Assembly: GCA_011053245.1 (NCBI GenBank)
Contig: DRGS01000182.1
Location: 1 to 20,375, forward strand
Direction: 5' to 3'
From: Phycisphaerales bacterium
Lineage (GTDB): Bacteria > Planctomycetota > Phycisphaerae > Sedimentisphaerales > Anaerohalosphaeraceae
Length of the DNA stretch: 20,375 nt
Shown: piece by piece, positions 14,096 to 20,375 of the stretch
Layout of the letters: each line of letters starts with the position of its first letter
How positions within the stretch are numbered: the first letter of the stretch is position 1
Translations under genes and position numbers: made by a program
The notes under the pieces: generated by a model
Told to the model about the DNA's origin: nothing
The model's database searches: none
Seen by the model: the letters and a program-made list of their open reading frames with translations, nothing else

Positions 14096-17000
14096 AGATC
14101 CTGAGATCCATGATATCAACTATGCCATCACTGTTTATGTCCGCATCCGGACAATCAGCAAATGTTTGACATTGATCATTTTCCCACCAGATTGCTAATT
14201 TCACGAAATCTTTCAGATCGACCGATCCATCGTCATTGATGTCGGGATTGTACCCGGTAGTTGCATTTGCCGGAGTAGATGCGGTACCTGTATTTTGAGT
14301 AGGCGATGAATCTCGCATCTGGACCGTATAGGTATACAGCGTACTTGCCGTTAGTCCGCTATCGGTATAGCTGGAAGATGTCTGCCATGAGCTGTCTGTA
14401 GCGCCCGGCCCGCCTGTCGTTTCAGTAAAGAGATACTCAACAGGTCCGCTTGCATCGCTTCCCGGTGTAGCTGTCATCGATATAGCAGTATCGCTATCTG
14501 CGCTCGGAGCCGACAACCATGTAGCTATGGTCGGAGTCGGAGCGGTGAGATCAGGATCCGGACCGGTAGTTGTCACCGAAAAATAGATGAGTTCTGAACC
14601 GGTCCACTTATTATCGGTCGGATGGGTATTTTCCGTTTCATAGAAATAGCCAACCGAAGTAATATCATACATTGTGATCGTAACCTGGCTGCTGCCGATG
14701 GTCGCCACCCCTGCAGCATTGCCATCGAGACCAAACGGCGTAAAGTCATACCATGTCAGCGCCGAAGCATCGGCAGTGGAAATTGTTGACGGAATTAAGC
14801 TGCTGTTAAACTCGCCGACCATCTCGCTGATATACCATGAACCACCCTTCTCGATGAGCCAGTAAAGGTCGCCTCTATCGCCGCCGTTGCGATTAGAGAC
14901 CTGGGCGTTAAACCCGGCGACGGGACCGTCTGCGGGCATGAAATCTGCGCTTTGCCATACGAGCATTGCCCGGTCGGTAGTTCCGGGCGAAATGTAATGA
15001 TAAGCGCCGATATAGTCGCTGCTGGTTTCGCCGCCGACTTGTTCCCAGATTTCAACTTCTATTTGCCAGTCATGAGGCTGACCCGCAGCATAAAATATCG
15101 GTGTTCTGTTGTTACTGGCCGGGGCCGGATAATAATTCACACCAGATGGGCTTGCCGGAATAGAAGGATTATAGACAGTACCAAAGGATGAGACATCTCC
15201 GTTTATGCGTGCGGTAATAATATCTCCCTGGCCGTCTCTCTGGCCCCATTGAACTATTGCATTATTATCATCATAGCTGGTGCTTACGGTTATATTTAGC
15301 GTTGCGACATCCGTTCGGCCATTACCGTCGGACACCTGAACCGACCATGTATTCAAGCCGGCATTATGCATCGAGGGGTTTCCGTAAATAGAACCGTCAG
15401 TGGCAATATTTAGCCAGGCAGGACCTATGATCTTGCTGTAAGTAAGGCTGTCGCCGTCGGGATCGGTCGCCGACCCGAAAATAGTATCGCTGTATACAAC
15501 GTAACCATCGGCTGGATCATCGGCTGGGGGTTTTACGATTTTATCATCGCTAAAAGCTGGAGCATTATTGGGACCTGGATTACTCTGGTTGCCGGTCCAG
15601 ATCAAAAGCTCATCGGCCGCAAATTTTTCACCCGGAACAAACAAAATATCTTCGCCAAGAACCTCCCATAGATATTGATACTCTTGCGGGTCTGTGGATT
15701 TGGATTCGGGGATGACAAATCCCAGAAGACCGATCCATTCGGTTCTGTCATCATATGGCTGATAGATCACACGGTCCTGATACGTCTCGTATTTGGAATG
15801 GCCAGGCTGATACAGATTCTCAAAAGCCCTCTTGCCGCAAACAGCATATGGGTCAGTAGATAGCACATAAGTGCCGGATTCGACATCTCTCATCAAAATC
15901 AGCGGGACCGAGTTCCTCACTGGATTGGCATAGCTGTGCGCGATCGGCGTTGCATTGGAGTCCGGTTTTGTTGCTGACAGGGTTGTCTGTCCATCGAGAG
16001 TAATTTCGTACAATGGAAGAAAGTCCGATGCCATTTCGTTGAACTCGAGCCATGCATAATCCACTTCATCGACCAGCTGTTCGGATGTAGCCACAACGTC
16101 GCCGAGCGTTCCCATCACCATATATGTGCGGAAATAAAGACCTTTGCCGCATTTGATATGGCAGTATATATCCGTACACATAATCTTAAAATCACGTACT
16201 CCGCCTTTGCCAGTAGCGTCAAGGTTGAAACATGTGGTGTTGGACCACTTATCCTCATAGCCTGACTGACCGTAATGCTTGTCAATGCCATGGAGCAAAC
16301 TGTAGGCTGGGCTGTTATTATCGTTGGGGTCGGCAGTATGGCCAATCCACCCTCCACTGGTTCGGACATTATATCTCCTGGCATCACCATACGGAAGAAG
16401 TTCAAATCCGCCTCCCGCTACGCCGCGAATCTGCGTGGAGTAAACCGATTCACGCACACCGGTCCATGGAACAGCGGGTCGATCCTGGTCGAAATCACCG
16501 TAGTTGTAAAAATAATAAGTAATCTCGATAACGCCTGAGCCCAAATGACGGTATTTCGTATAGAACAAAACATCAGCCCGGTTGACGCTTGGCGATGGGC
16601 ACAGTCCCAGGTTTACAACGGAATAACTGCCGCTGGCGGCATCAAATTCTTCTGCAAGCAGCGGAGAAAACAGCGGCTTGTTGTTGAGCGGATCAAGATA
16701 AGGCTTGATGTACATGCCCGTCTGGTGTACGAATCCATTACCGTAGCCCTGCATTTCAGGATCAAGATTGTGCTTATTGCTTAGAAGCACAGCTAAAGGC
16801 GTATCATCGTTCCATGGGCTCAGGTCGCTGTTCTGAGGGGGCATGATCTCGCCCAAACCGGGCAGATCGACGGAATATAAACCGCCGCCTTTGCTTACTT
16901 TGACCCGCCAGTCGATGCCGTTGGGATTGTCATCATAAAAATCAAACTGTGCATGGAAAGCATCGGTTTCGTCCCAGATCGATGACTCAAACCACTGGGT

Positions 17001-18140
17001 TCCAGGTGTCCAGTTCTCTTTTTCCATGGTCAACGTGCCGTCGGACAAAACCGCCGGAGCGCCAAGCCCATCGAAAACCTTAAACAGCGGCGGCCACACA
17101 CTCGCTGGTGGTGTAGCATCAGTCGTTGCACTTGCGCCACTTGAAGCGGTACCAACATTCGGCGTAGTTGCAGAGTCACGCATCTGTACCGTATAGGTGT
17201 ACTGCGTGCTTGCATCCAAACCGCTGTCAGTGTACGACGGGCTTGTCTGCCATCCGCTGTCTGTTGCCCCTGGGCCGGAAGTAGTCTCATTGAAGAAGTA
17301 CTCGACAGGACCTGTAGTATCTGAACCAGTTGTCGCCGTCATGCTGATAGCAGAAGAACTATCGGCAGATGGTGCAGAAGCAAACGTAGCAGGATTCGGA
17401 GTTGGTGCCGTCGTATCAGGAACGCCGGTGCCGCTGGAGGCCAAAAAATTCGTCAGCCATGCTCCATGATAATTGGCATCTGCCGTAAAACTCGCAGACG
17501 CATAGTAACCCACATAGTCAACATTGGTCAAACTCAAAGTCCCAACCGAAGCCCCCATGGCAGATCCAATGTTCACGGAATCATCAAAATCAAACCATTC
17601 GATGGCCGTTGCATCAGACAGCGTCAGCGTTTTTGCTGTGCTGCCAACATCTGAATCAACAACTCCACTGATATAAGTGCTTCCGCCTGCTTCGACAAAC
17701 CACTGGACACTCATTGTGTCGCTAGATTTACGACTTCTTATTTCTACTGAAATCGATCCCAACACCTCAGCAGCACCGAAAACGCCTGTATCAAAGCCCA
17801 CCAGGGTCGTATAGGGTGATGTAGTGCTGCCCGCAAGCTCATTGCCTCCGACAAAGACCGCATTAAGGCTGGCGTTGACCTCGGCAACCATACGTTGAGC
17901 CGGGAGTCTTCCAAGCGCCGCCTTAAACGAGGCCTGACTGCCCACTGCGGGGACAACCTCATCGGCGGTGCTCCAGACACTATCTGCTATCGTCCAGGAG
18001 CCCGGAGCCGAGGCTGCGTTTCCTGTTAAATCTACGATATCGGCACTGGTTGAATCCCACGAAACCGACGCCCCCTGCGACAGCCCAACACAGGCCACCA
18101 TCAGCGCAACACAAAGAACTAAAATTGATTTTTTACACAT
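14067..18140 (-). CDS. Giant secreted multidomain protein with C-terminal dockerin
   Basis: The likely product is 1357 residues (1359 from an ATG at 18146; GGGGAG sits seven bases before ATG 18140 but only one before 18146). Numbering from 18146: signal peptide 1-26; beta-rich domain A at about 28-240; FN3-like repeat 245-343; an unrecognised region 350-850 rich in W, Y and D (for example W-F-E-S-S-I-W-D and Y-Y-F-Y-N-Y-G-D-F-D); a cadherin/Ig-like domain 858-955 (A-T-D-P-D-G-D-S-L-T-Y); a second copy of domain A at about 965-1190; a second FN3-like repeat 1199-1297; and a dockerin 1302-1359 with two calcium loops, D-I-N-D-D-G-S-V-D-L and D-I-N-S-D-G-I-V-D-I. It should be exported and held in a complex or at the surface by a cohesin-like partner. 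It lacks a recognised catalytic domain. Its end overlaps the IS110 relic. Confidence 0.82.
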   Translation of the reverse strand: MCKKSILVLCVALMVACVGLSQGASVSWDSTSADIVDLTGNAASAPGSWTIADSVWSTADEVVPAVGSQASFKAALGRLPAQRMVAEVNASLNAVFVGGNELAGSTTSPYTTLVGFDTGVFGAAEVLGSISVEIRSRKSSDTMSVQWFVEAGGSTYISGVVDSDVGSTAKTLTLSDATAIEWFDFDDSVNIGSAMGASVGTLSLTNVDYVGYYASASFTADANYHGAWLTNFLASSGTGVPDTTAPTPNPATFASAPSADSSSAISMTATTGSDTTGPVEYFFNETTSGPGATDSGWQTSPSYTDSGLDASTQYTYTVQMRDSATTPNVGTASSGASATTDATPPASVWPPLFKVFDGLGAPAVLSDGTLTMEKENWTPGTQWFESSIWDETDAFHAQFDFYDDNPNGIDWRVKVSKGGGLYSVDLPGLGEIMPPQNSDLSPWNDDTPLAVLLSNKHNLDPEMQGYGNGFVHQTGMYIKPYLDPLNNKPLFSPLLAEEFDAASGSYSVVNLGLCPSPSVNRADVLFYTKYRHLGSGVIEITYYFYNYGDFDQDRPAVPWTGVRESVYSTQIRGVAGGGFELLPYGDARRYNVRTSGGWIGHTADPNDNNSPAYSLLHGIDKHYGQSGYEDKWSNTTCFNLDATGKGGVRDFKIMCTDIYCHIKCGKGLYFRTYMVMGTLGDVVATSEQLVDEVDYAWLEFNEMASDFLPLYEITLDGQTTLSATKPDSNATPIAHSYANPVRNSVPLILMRDVESGTYVLSTDPYAVCGKRAFENLYQPGHSKYETYQDRVIYQPYDDRTEWIGLLGFVIPESKSTDPQEYQYLWEVLGEDILFVPGEKFAADELLIWTGNQSNPGPNNAPAFSDDKIVKPPADDPADGYVVYSDTIFGSATDPDGDSLTYSKIIGPAWLNIATDGSIYGNPSMHNAGLNTWSVQVSDGNGRTDVATLNITVSTSYDDNNAIVQWGQRDGQGDIITARINGDVSSFGTVYNPSIPASPSGVNYYPAPASNNRTPIFYAAGQPHDWQIEVEIWEQVGGETSSDYIGAYHYISPGTTDRAMLVWQSADFMPADGPVAGFNAQVSNRNGGDRGDLYWLIEKGGSWYISEMVGEFNSSLIPSTISTADASALTWYDFTPFGLDGNAAGVATIGSSQVTITMYDITSVGYFYETENTHPTDNKWTGSELIYFSVTTTGPDPDLTAPTPTIATWLSAPSADSDTAISMTATPGSDASGPVEYLFTETTGGPGATDSSWQTSSSYTDSGLTASTLYTYTVQMRDSSPTQNTGTASTPANATTGYNPDINDDGSVDLKDFVKLAIWWENDQCQTFADCPDADINSDGIVDIMDLRIFTQRWLESD

Positions 18141-18155
18141 AATCATGCTCCCCTT

Positions 18156-18176
18156 TCAATTTTCGATCAAAATTGA
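18156..18176. promoter_or_regulatory. 8-bp perfect inverted repeat just before the dockerin-gene ribosome site
   Basis: TCAATTTT and AAAATTGA flank a five-base centre, and the structure ends three bases from the GGGGAG ribosome site at 18152-18147. As DNA it is a plausible operator; as RNA it would form a hairpin abutting the ribosome site. A shorter palindrome, ACCCAATGGGT on the minus strand, lies further upstream near 18203-18213. Confidence 0.4.
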
Positions 18177-18179
18177 CTC

Positions 18180-18594
18180 TCAGAGCATCCTTTTTGCTTT
18201 CACCCATTGGGTCCTCCAGATCAGAACTCAAAAACTATCATAAACAGCATCCATAAGCTCTATACTATTAAATCAATATCAAATGCGCCACTTTAATATG
18301 AGAAATCCGAGCTAATACCCACCTTGCCAGGCAAACATAAACTACACTCAGACATTGTTAGTTACGACATCTACAAATCACAATTCAAACCTGCCAGCGA
18401 TATATAGTTCCACCAAATAATCATATTTTGCCAAACTTGAATTATACCACAAATCTATCCTTTTCAGGGCAATATTTTTCCAATTTATAGGAAAATTAAA
18501 GGTCCGGCGGACATTTCTTTTTATAATACATCTTTCTTTTGCGCCTCTGCGCCTTTGCGGGATAAAATCTTTCTTCATATTTCAAATAATTCAC
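18180..18594. other. AT-rich intergenic DNA upstream of the dockerin gene
   Basis: No gene is supported here. The 66-codon minus-strand frame at 18378-18578 starts within a widespread-looking repeat and has no ribosome site or recognisable product. The stretch contains the 11-bp palindrome TTGCCAGGCAA (18324-18334). No convincing sigma70 promoter for the dockerin gene was found on the minus strand. Confidence 0.5.
18537..18561. repeat. Intergenic repeat GCGCCTCT/GCGCCTTT
   Basis: Two near-identical octamers, GCGCCTCT and GCGCCTTT, follow each other and end in GCGGG. I recall very similar 'CTCTGCGTCTCTGCGG'-type sequence between genes in many environmental bacteria, where it is often mis-translated as small S-Q-R-R-K-G-A-K proteins. 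Here the reverse frame reads P-Q-R-R-R-G-A-K-E, the same flavour. Family assignment is from memory. Confidence 0.5.
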
Positions 18595-18623
18595 TTGACA
18601 AATAACACCCATCTTTGTATAAT
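18595..18623 (+). promoter_or_regulatory. Full-consensus sigma70 promoter reading into the repeat region
   Basis: TTGACA (18595-18600) and TATAAT (18618-18623) match the consensus at all twelve positions with a 17-base spacer. Transcription would begin near 18630 and run into 600 bases of repeats with only a doubtful 78-codon frame (18647-18883, TTG start, no good ribosome site). The transcript could be a non-coding RNA or could continue to the AsmA-like gene. Confidence 0.7.
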
Positions 18624-18735
18624 GTTCACATAATAATCAGGATAGATTGTTGCGAGTAATGGGGCACAAAAACATGAAAAAACAACAAAAACCGGGATAT
18701 TCCAAAAATACACAAAAATATCGTTTATTAGTACC

Positions 18736-18756
18736 AATTCGTGTTAATTCGTGGTT
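18736..18756. repeat. Intergenic repeat AATTCGTGTT/AATTCGTGGTT
   Basis: Two ten-base units AATTCGTGTT and AATTCGTGGTT are directly adjacent. I recall this 'ATTCGTGTTAATTCGTGG' element as common in intergenic DNA of planctomycetes and other environmental bacteria, encoding a spurious I-R-V-N-S-W motif; the same I-R-V-N-S-W appears here in the plus-strand frame. Recognition is from memory. Confidence 0.5.
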
Positions 18757-18775
18757 CTGTCAGTTAAAAAACATG

Positions 18776-19138
18776 AAAAACGAAGCCAATTTAAACAGCT
18801 TAAAATCAACCATAACTACTTGCAGTAGAGTAGGTTACAGCGATTTACACCCGAAAACCCAAAACGGAACGAAGCCAATTTAAAGCCAATTTCAAATACC
18901 CTAAACCCTCACTTTTTCCAGAAAAGCCCTCGTTTTTACTACCCCTTATTTGTAAAAACAAACCCAATTTTACAAATCCAGGAATCACTGCAACCTATTG
19001 CAGTAGAAGTGCTTACGACGATTTACTCCCCGAATTCCAACAAAAAAACAAACCCAATACAAAGCCAAACAAACCCAATTTTAGCGAGCGTAAAAAACGC
19101 CGAGCGCAAGCGACCCGACGGGAAAACAAACCCAATTT
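18776..19138 (+). repeat. Array of AAGCCAATTT / AAACCCAATTT short repeats
   Basis: Seven copies of a purine-rich core followed by CCAAT occur at about 18781, 18871, 18882, 18957, 19046, 19066 and 19123. Early copies are of the GAAGCCAATTT form and later ones of the AAACAAACCCAATTT form. Translated, they give N-E-A-N-L, T-K-P-I and T-N-P-I, a signature of doubtful small proteins I recall from planctomycete genomes. No conserved protein explains them, so they are treated as DNA repeats. Confidence 0.65.
18820..19026 (+). repeat. Two copies of a spaced motif TTGCAGTAG-N6-TTAC-N2-CGATTTAC, 178 nt apart
   Basis: TTGCAGTAG at 18820 and 18998, TTAC after six bases, and CGATTTAC at 18841 and 19019 all keep the same 178-base offset, so these are two copies of one unit. 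Each is followed within about 25-50 bases by a CCAAT-type repeat. Small inverted repeats surround each copy: CTACT/AGTAG at the first and CTGCAA/TTGCAG at the second, suggesting a hairpin. Confidence 0.65.
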
Positions 19139-19167
19139 GCGAGGATCTAAAAGCTTACTTATTCTGC

Positions 19168-19196
19168 TTGACAACCAATATCACAAAGTCTAAAAT
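19168..19196 (+). promoter_or_regulatory. Strong sigma70 promoter of the AsmA-like gene
   Basis: TTGACA (19168-19173) and TAAAAT (19191-19196) are separated by 17 bases, matching eleven of twelve consensus positions. Transcription from about 19203 gives a leader of about 75 bases before ATG 19277. Confidence 0.65.
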
Positions 19197-19276
19197 CTAC
19201 TCTGCTGGAAGCGCATTACGAACCGACGGAGCCAGAAACAGTAGACTAAATGATATTGCGGAAAGGCAGGTGCATT

Positions 19277-20143
19277 ATGGGGAAAAAGATTCTGAAAAAA
19301 ACACTCACGATAGTATTGGTTGTAATCATCGTGTTGGTGCTGCTAATTGCAGGCTCCATCAAGCTTTACGGTGACCGGGCACTACGGGTAGCGATCGAAA
19401 CGGTCGGCACGAATGTCCTCAAGGTCCCGGTAACGCTCGAGAAGATTTCCTTTTCGATCACCAAGGGCACCATCGACATGCAGAACCTCGTCGTCGCCAA
19501 CCCCGCCGGTTACGAGCATCCGAACCTGTTAGAGTTGGGCCACCTAAACGTCCAAGCCGACATTCGCTCGTTCCTCTCGGACACAGCTACGATAAAAAAT
19601 ATTATATTAAACGATATGACCGTCGTCATCGAACAAAAAGGCATGACCAACAACGTCCAGACGGTGCTAAACTCGCTGCCCGCCCCTGCCGAAAAAGAAC
19701 CCAAACCTGCGCCTGCGGAAAAAGAAGCCAAGCCGGAAAAGCAGCTTGTGATAGACAATTTAGAGATCACAAATATAAAGGTCAAAGCCAAGCTGCTCCC
19801 GCTGCCAGGCCGAGCTGGGACGGTTTCGCTTACCGTACCGAAGATAACGATGACGGATATTGGCAAGGGCGAAAAAGTTACGCCCGCCGATCTTATCAGC
19901 AAAATTTTTACAGCGATCGTCGAGGGCATCGCAAACTCCGGCAACAAACTCCTGCCGGACAAGATGATCGGATCGATGGGTTCGTCGCTGAAAAAGCACG
20001 GCCTGGTCGTTCTCGATGTTGGCGCAGAAGCACTCGATAAGTCAAAAGAAGTCGGCGCCGAGGCACTTAAAGGTGCAAAGGGTATCGGCCAGAGCCTGAC
20101 CGAGGGCCTACAAGGACTGTTCAAGAGCAAGAAGAAAGAATAG
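19277..20143 (+). CDS. AsmA-like envelope protein
   Basis: The likely product is 288 residues. The ATG at 19277 is preceded by GCAGG with a six-base gap, better than the longer frame opening at 19250. A single N-terminal membrane anchor lies at about residues 8-28 with a K-K-I-L-K-K start. The following domain has the AsmA/DUF748 pattern: L-K-V-P-V-T-L-E-K-I-S-F-S-I-T-K-G-T-I-D, then L-V-V-A-N-P-A-G-Y (71-79), L-N-V-Q-A-D-I-R-S-F-L and I-I-L-N-D-M-T-V-V-I-E-Q. Residues 134-157 are a K/E/P/A linker with an internal repeat (PAPAEKEPK, PAPAEKEAK). The C-terminal 250-288 part is a lysine-rich helix with A-E-A-L-D-K-S-K and A-E-A-L-K-G-A-K repeats. AsmA proteins are periplasm-facing and linked to outer-membrane lipid transport or assembly. 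A glycosyltransferase gene follows 19 bases after. Confidence 0.75.
   Translation: MGKKILKKTLTIVLVVIIVLVLLIAGSIKLYGDRALRVAIETVGTNVLKVPVTLEKISFSITKGTIDMQNLVVANPAGYEHPNLLELGHLNVQADIRSFLSDTATIKNIILNDMTVVIEQKGMTNNVQTVLNSLPAPAEKEPKPAPAEKEAKPEKQLVIDNLEITNIKVKAKLLPLPGRAGTVSLTVPKITMTDIGKGEKVTPADLISKIFTAIVEGIANSGNKLLPDKMIGSMGSSLKKHGLVVLDVGAEALDKSKEVGAEALKGAKGIGQSLTEGLQGLFKSKKKE
19681..19756 (+). repeat. AsmA linker sequence, first copy of a 76-bp repeat
   Basis: These 76 bases encode the K/E/P/A linker and the next strand (to Q-L-V-I-D). They recur at 20300-20375 with a single mismatch (C19686 versus T20305); the last 70 bases are identical. Confidence 0.9.
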
Positions 20144-20162
20144 CTCCAGAGGCCCAAGGACG

Positions 20163-20375
20163 ATGAAAACCGATATTGAAAATAGTTCCAGCAGGAAGAG
20201 CCCTTGCAAGCTGCCCAAACGAGGTTTAATAATAAACCCCGGCGCGATCGGCGATTGTCTGCTAACGCTGCCACTGGCCAGATTCATGAAAGACGCGCTC
20301 GCCCTTGCCGAAAAAGAACCCAAACCTGCGCCTGCGGAAAAAGAAGCCAAGCCGGAAAAGCAGCTTGTGATAGAC
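20163..20375 (+). CDS. Start of a family 9 glycosyltransferase (heptosyltransferase-like), partial and chimeric
   Basis: From ATG 20163 (AAGGA just upstream, GAGG ten bases upstream) 71 codons stay open to the window end. Residues 20-46, beginning R-G-L-I-I-N-P-G-A-I-G-D-C-L-L-T-L-P-L-A and ending F-M-K-D-A-L, are the N-terminal strand and glycine loop of GT9 enzymes, which transfer heptose or related sugars to lipopolysaccharide-type acceptors in the cytoplasm. From about codon 47 the sequence turns abruptly into the AsmA linker repeat (A-E-K-E-P-K-P-A-P-A-E-K) in the same frame, which no GT9 protein should have. The true gene probably continues differently, so only the first 46 residues should be trusted. 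Confidence 0.6.
   Translation, partial: MKTDIENSSSRKSPCKLPKRGLIINPGAIGDCLLTLPLARFMKDALALAEKEPKPAPAEKEAKPEKQLVID
20300..20375 (+). repeat. Second copy of the AsmA linker repeat, ending exactly at the window edge
   Basis: It matches 19681-19756 at 75 of 76 bases, offset 619. It interrupts the glycosyltransferase gene in frame and stops at the last base of the window. A contig-end assembly join is as likely as a real duplication. Confidence 0.85.

Noticed and set aside
18378..18578. 66-codon minus-strand frame (M-K-K-D-F-I-P-Q-R-R-R-G-A-K)
   Set aside because: It is the reverse translation of the GCGCCTCT repeat plus AT-rich filler, with no ribosome site and no recognisable domain.
18647..18883. 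78-codon plus-strand frame after the perfect promoter
   Set aside because: TTG start or internal ATG without a good ribosome site; the product consists of translations of three DNA repeats. Kept only as a transcript question.
18776..19138. CRISPR array
   Set aside because: The repeated motifs are short and degenerate, spacing is irregular (11 to about 90 bases), and no cas genes are present.
19009..19374. 121-codon frame overlapping the AsmA-like gene start
   Set aside because: Made of T-N-P-I repeat translation and out-of-frame AsmA sequence; the promoter at 19168 and ribosome site favour the AsmA frame.
20223..20240. GGTTTA/TAAACC inverted repeat inside the GT9 start
   Set aside because: It lies within coding sequence for the conserved N-terminal strand and has no T run; likely chance.

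Overview
The window looks like a chromosomal segment of a planctomycete, most likely a Phycisphaerae/Sedimentisphaerales-type bacterium. The reasons are a very large secreted protein ending in a type I dockerin (paired D-x-N-x-D-G segments and a final WLESD), planctomycete-style membrane and AIG2/amidoligase proteins, an IS110-family relic, and a gene-poor stretch packed with the A-rich 'AAACCCAATTT' repeats that I recall from such genomes. No rRNA, tRNA, CRISPR array or intact mobile element was seen.

Layout. 1-1500: AT-rich minus-strand cluster with the start of an exported-protein gene running off the left edge, a secreted/anchored PsbP-like protein (114-845), a DUF3592-like membrane protein (866-1378) and a decayed copy of the edge gene's start. 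1594-6266: tight plus-strand operon of class I aspartate-type aminotransferase, a large GT-C-like membrane protein and alanine racemase. 6278-7261: convergent Gfo/Idh/MocA oxidoreductase. 7479-12252: second plus-strand operon encoding a two-domain gamma-glutamylcyclotransferase/putative amidoligase protein, an FAD-dependent amine-oxidase-like flavoprotein and a GT39-like glycosyltransferase. 12261-13566: convergent malate dehydrogenase with a full-consensus sigma70 promoter, preceded by a previously untracked 58-aa membrane protein gene. 13600-14095: a hairpin-rich stretch followed by a 5'-truncated IS110 transposase relic. 14067-18140: a giant dockerin protein on the minus strand. 18180-19250: repeat-rich DNA without a convincing gene, yet with two excellent sigma70 promoters. 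19277-20375: AsmA-like protein and the start of a family 9 glycosyltransferase (heptosyltransferase-like) that is interrupted by a copy of AsmA linker sequence exactly at the window end.

How genes fit together. Aminotransferase and alanine racemase suggest amino-acid/D-alanine supply for the cell wall. The second operon, and the AsmA/GT9 pair, look like envelope or glycoconjugate biosynthesis. The GGCT-amidoligase fusion next to a flavoprotein and a GT-C glycosyltransferase is the best candidate for an undescribed pathway (peptide or gamma-glutamyl-type conjugate made or trimmed at the envelope), although the function is inferred only. Start sites were moved inward from the longest reading frame for several genes where a Shine-Dalgarno sequence or family N-terminus argues for it. 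All promoter calls are by eye (-35/-10 match and spacing).
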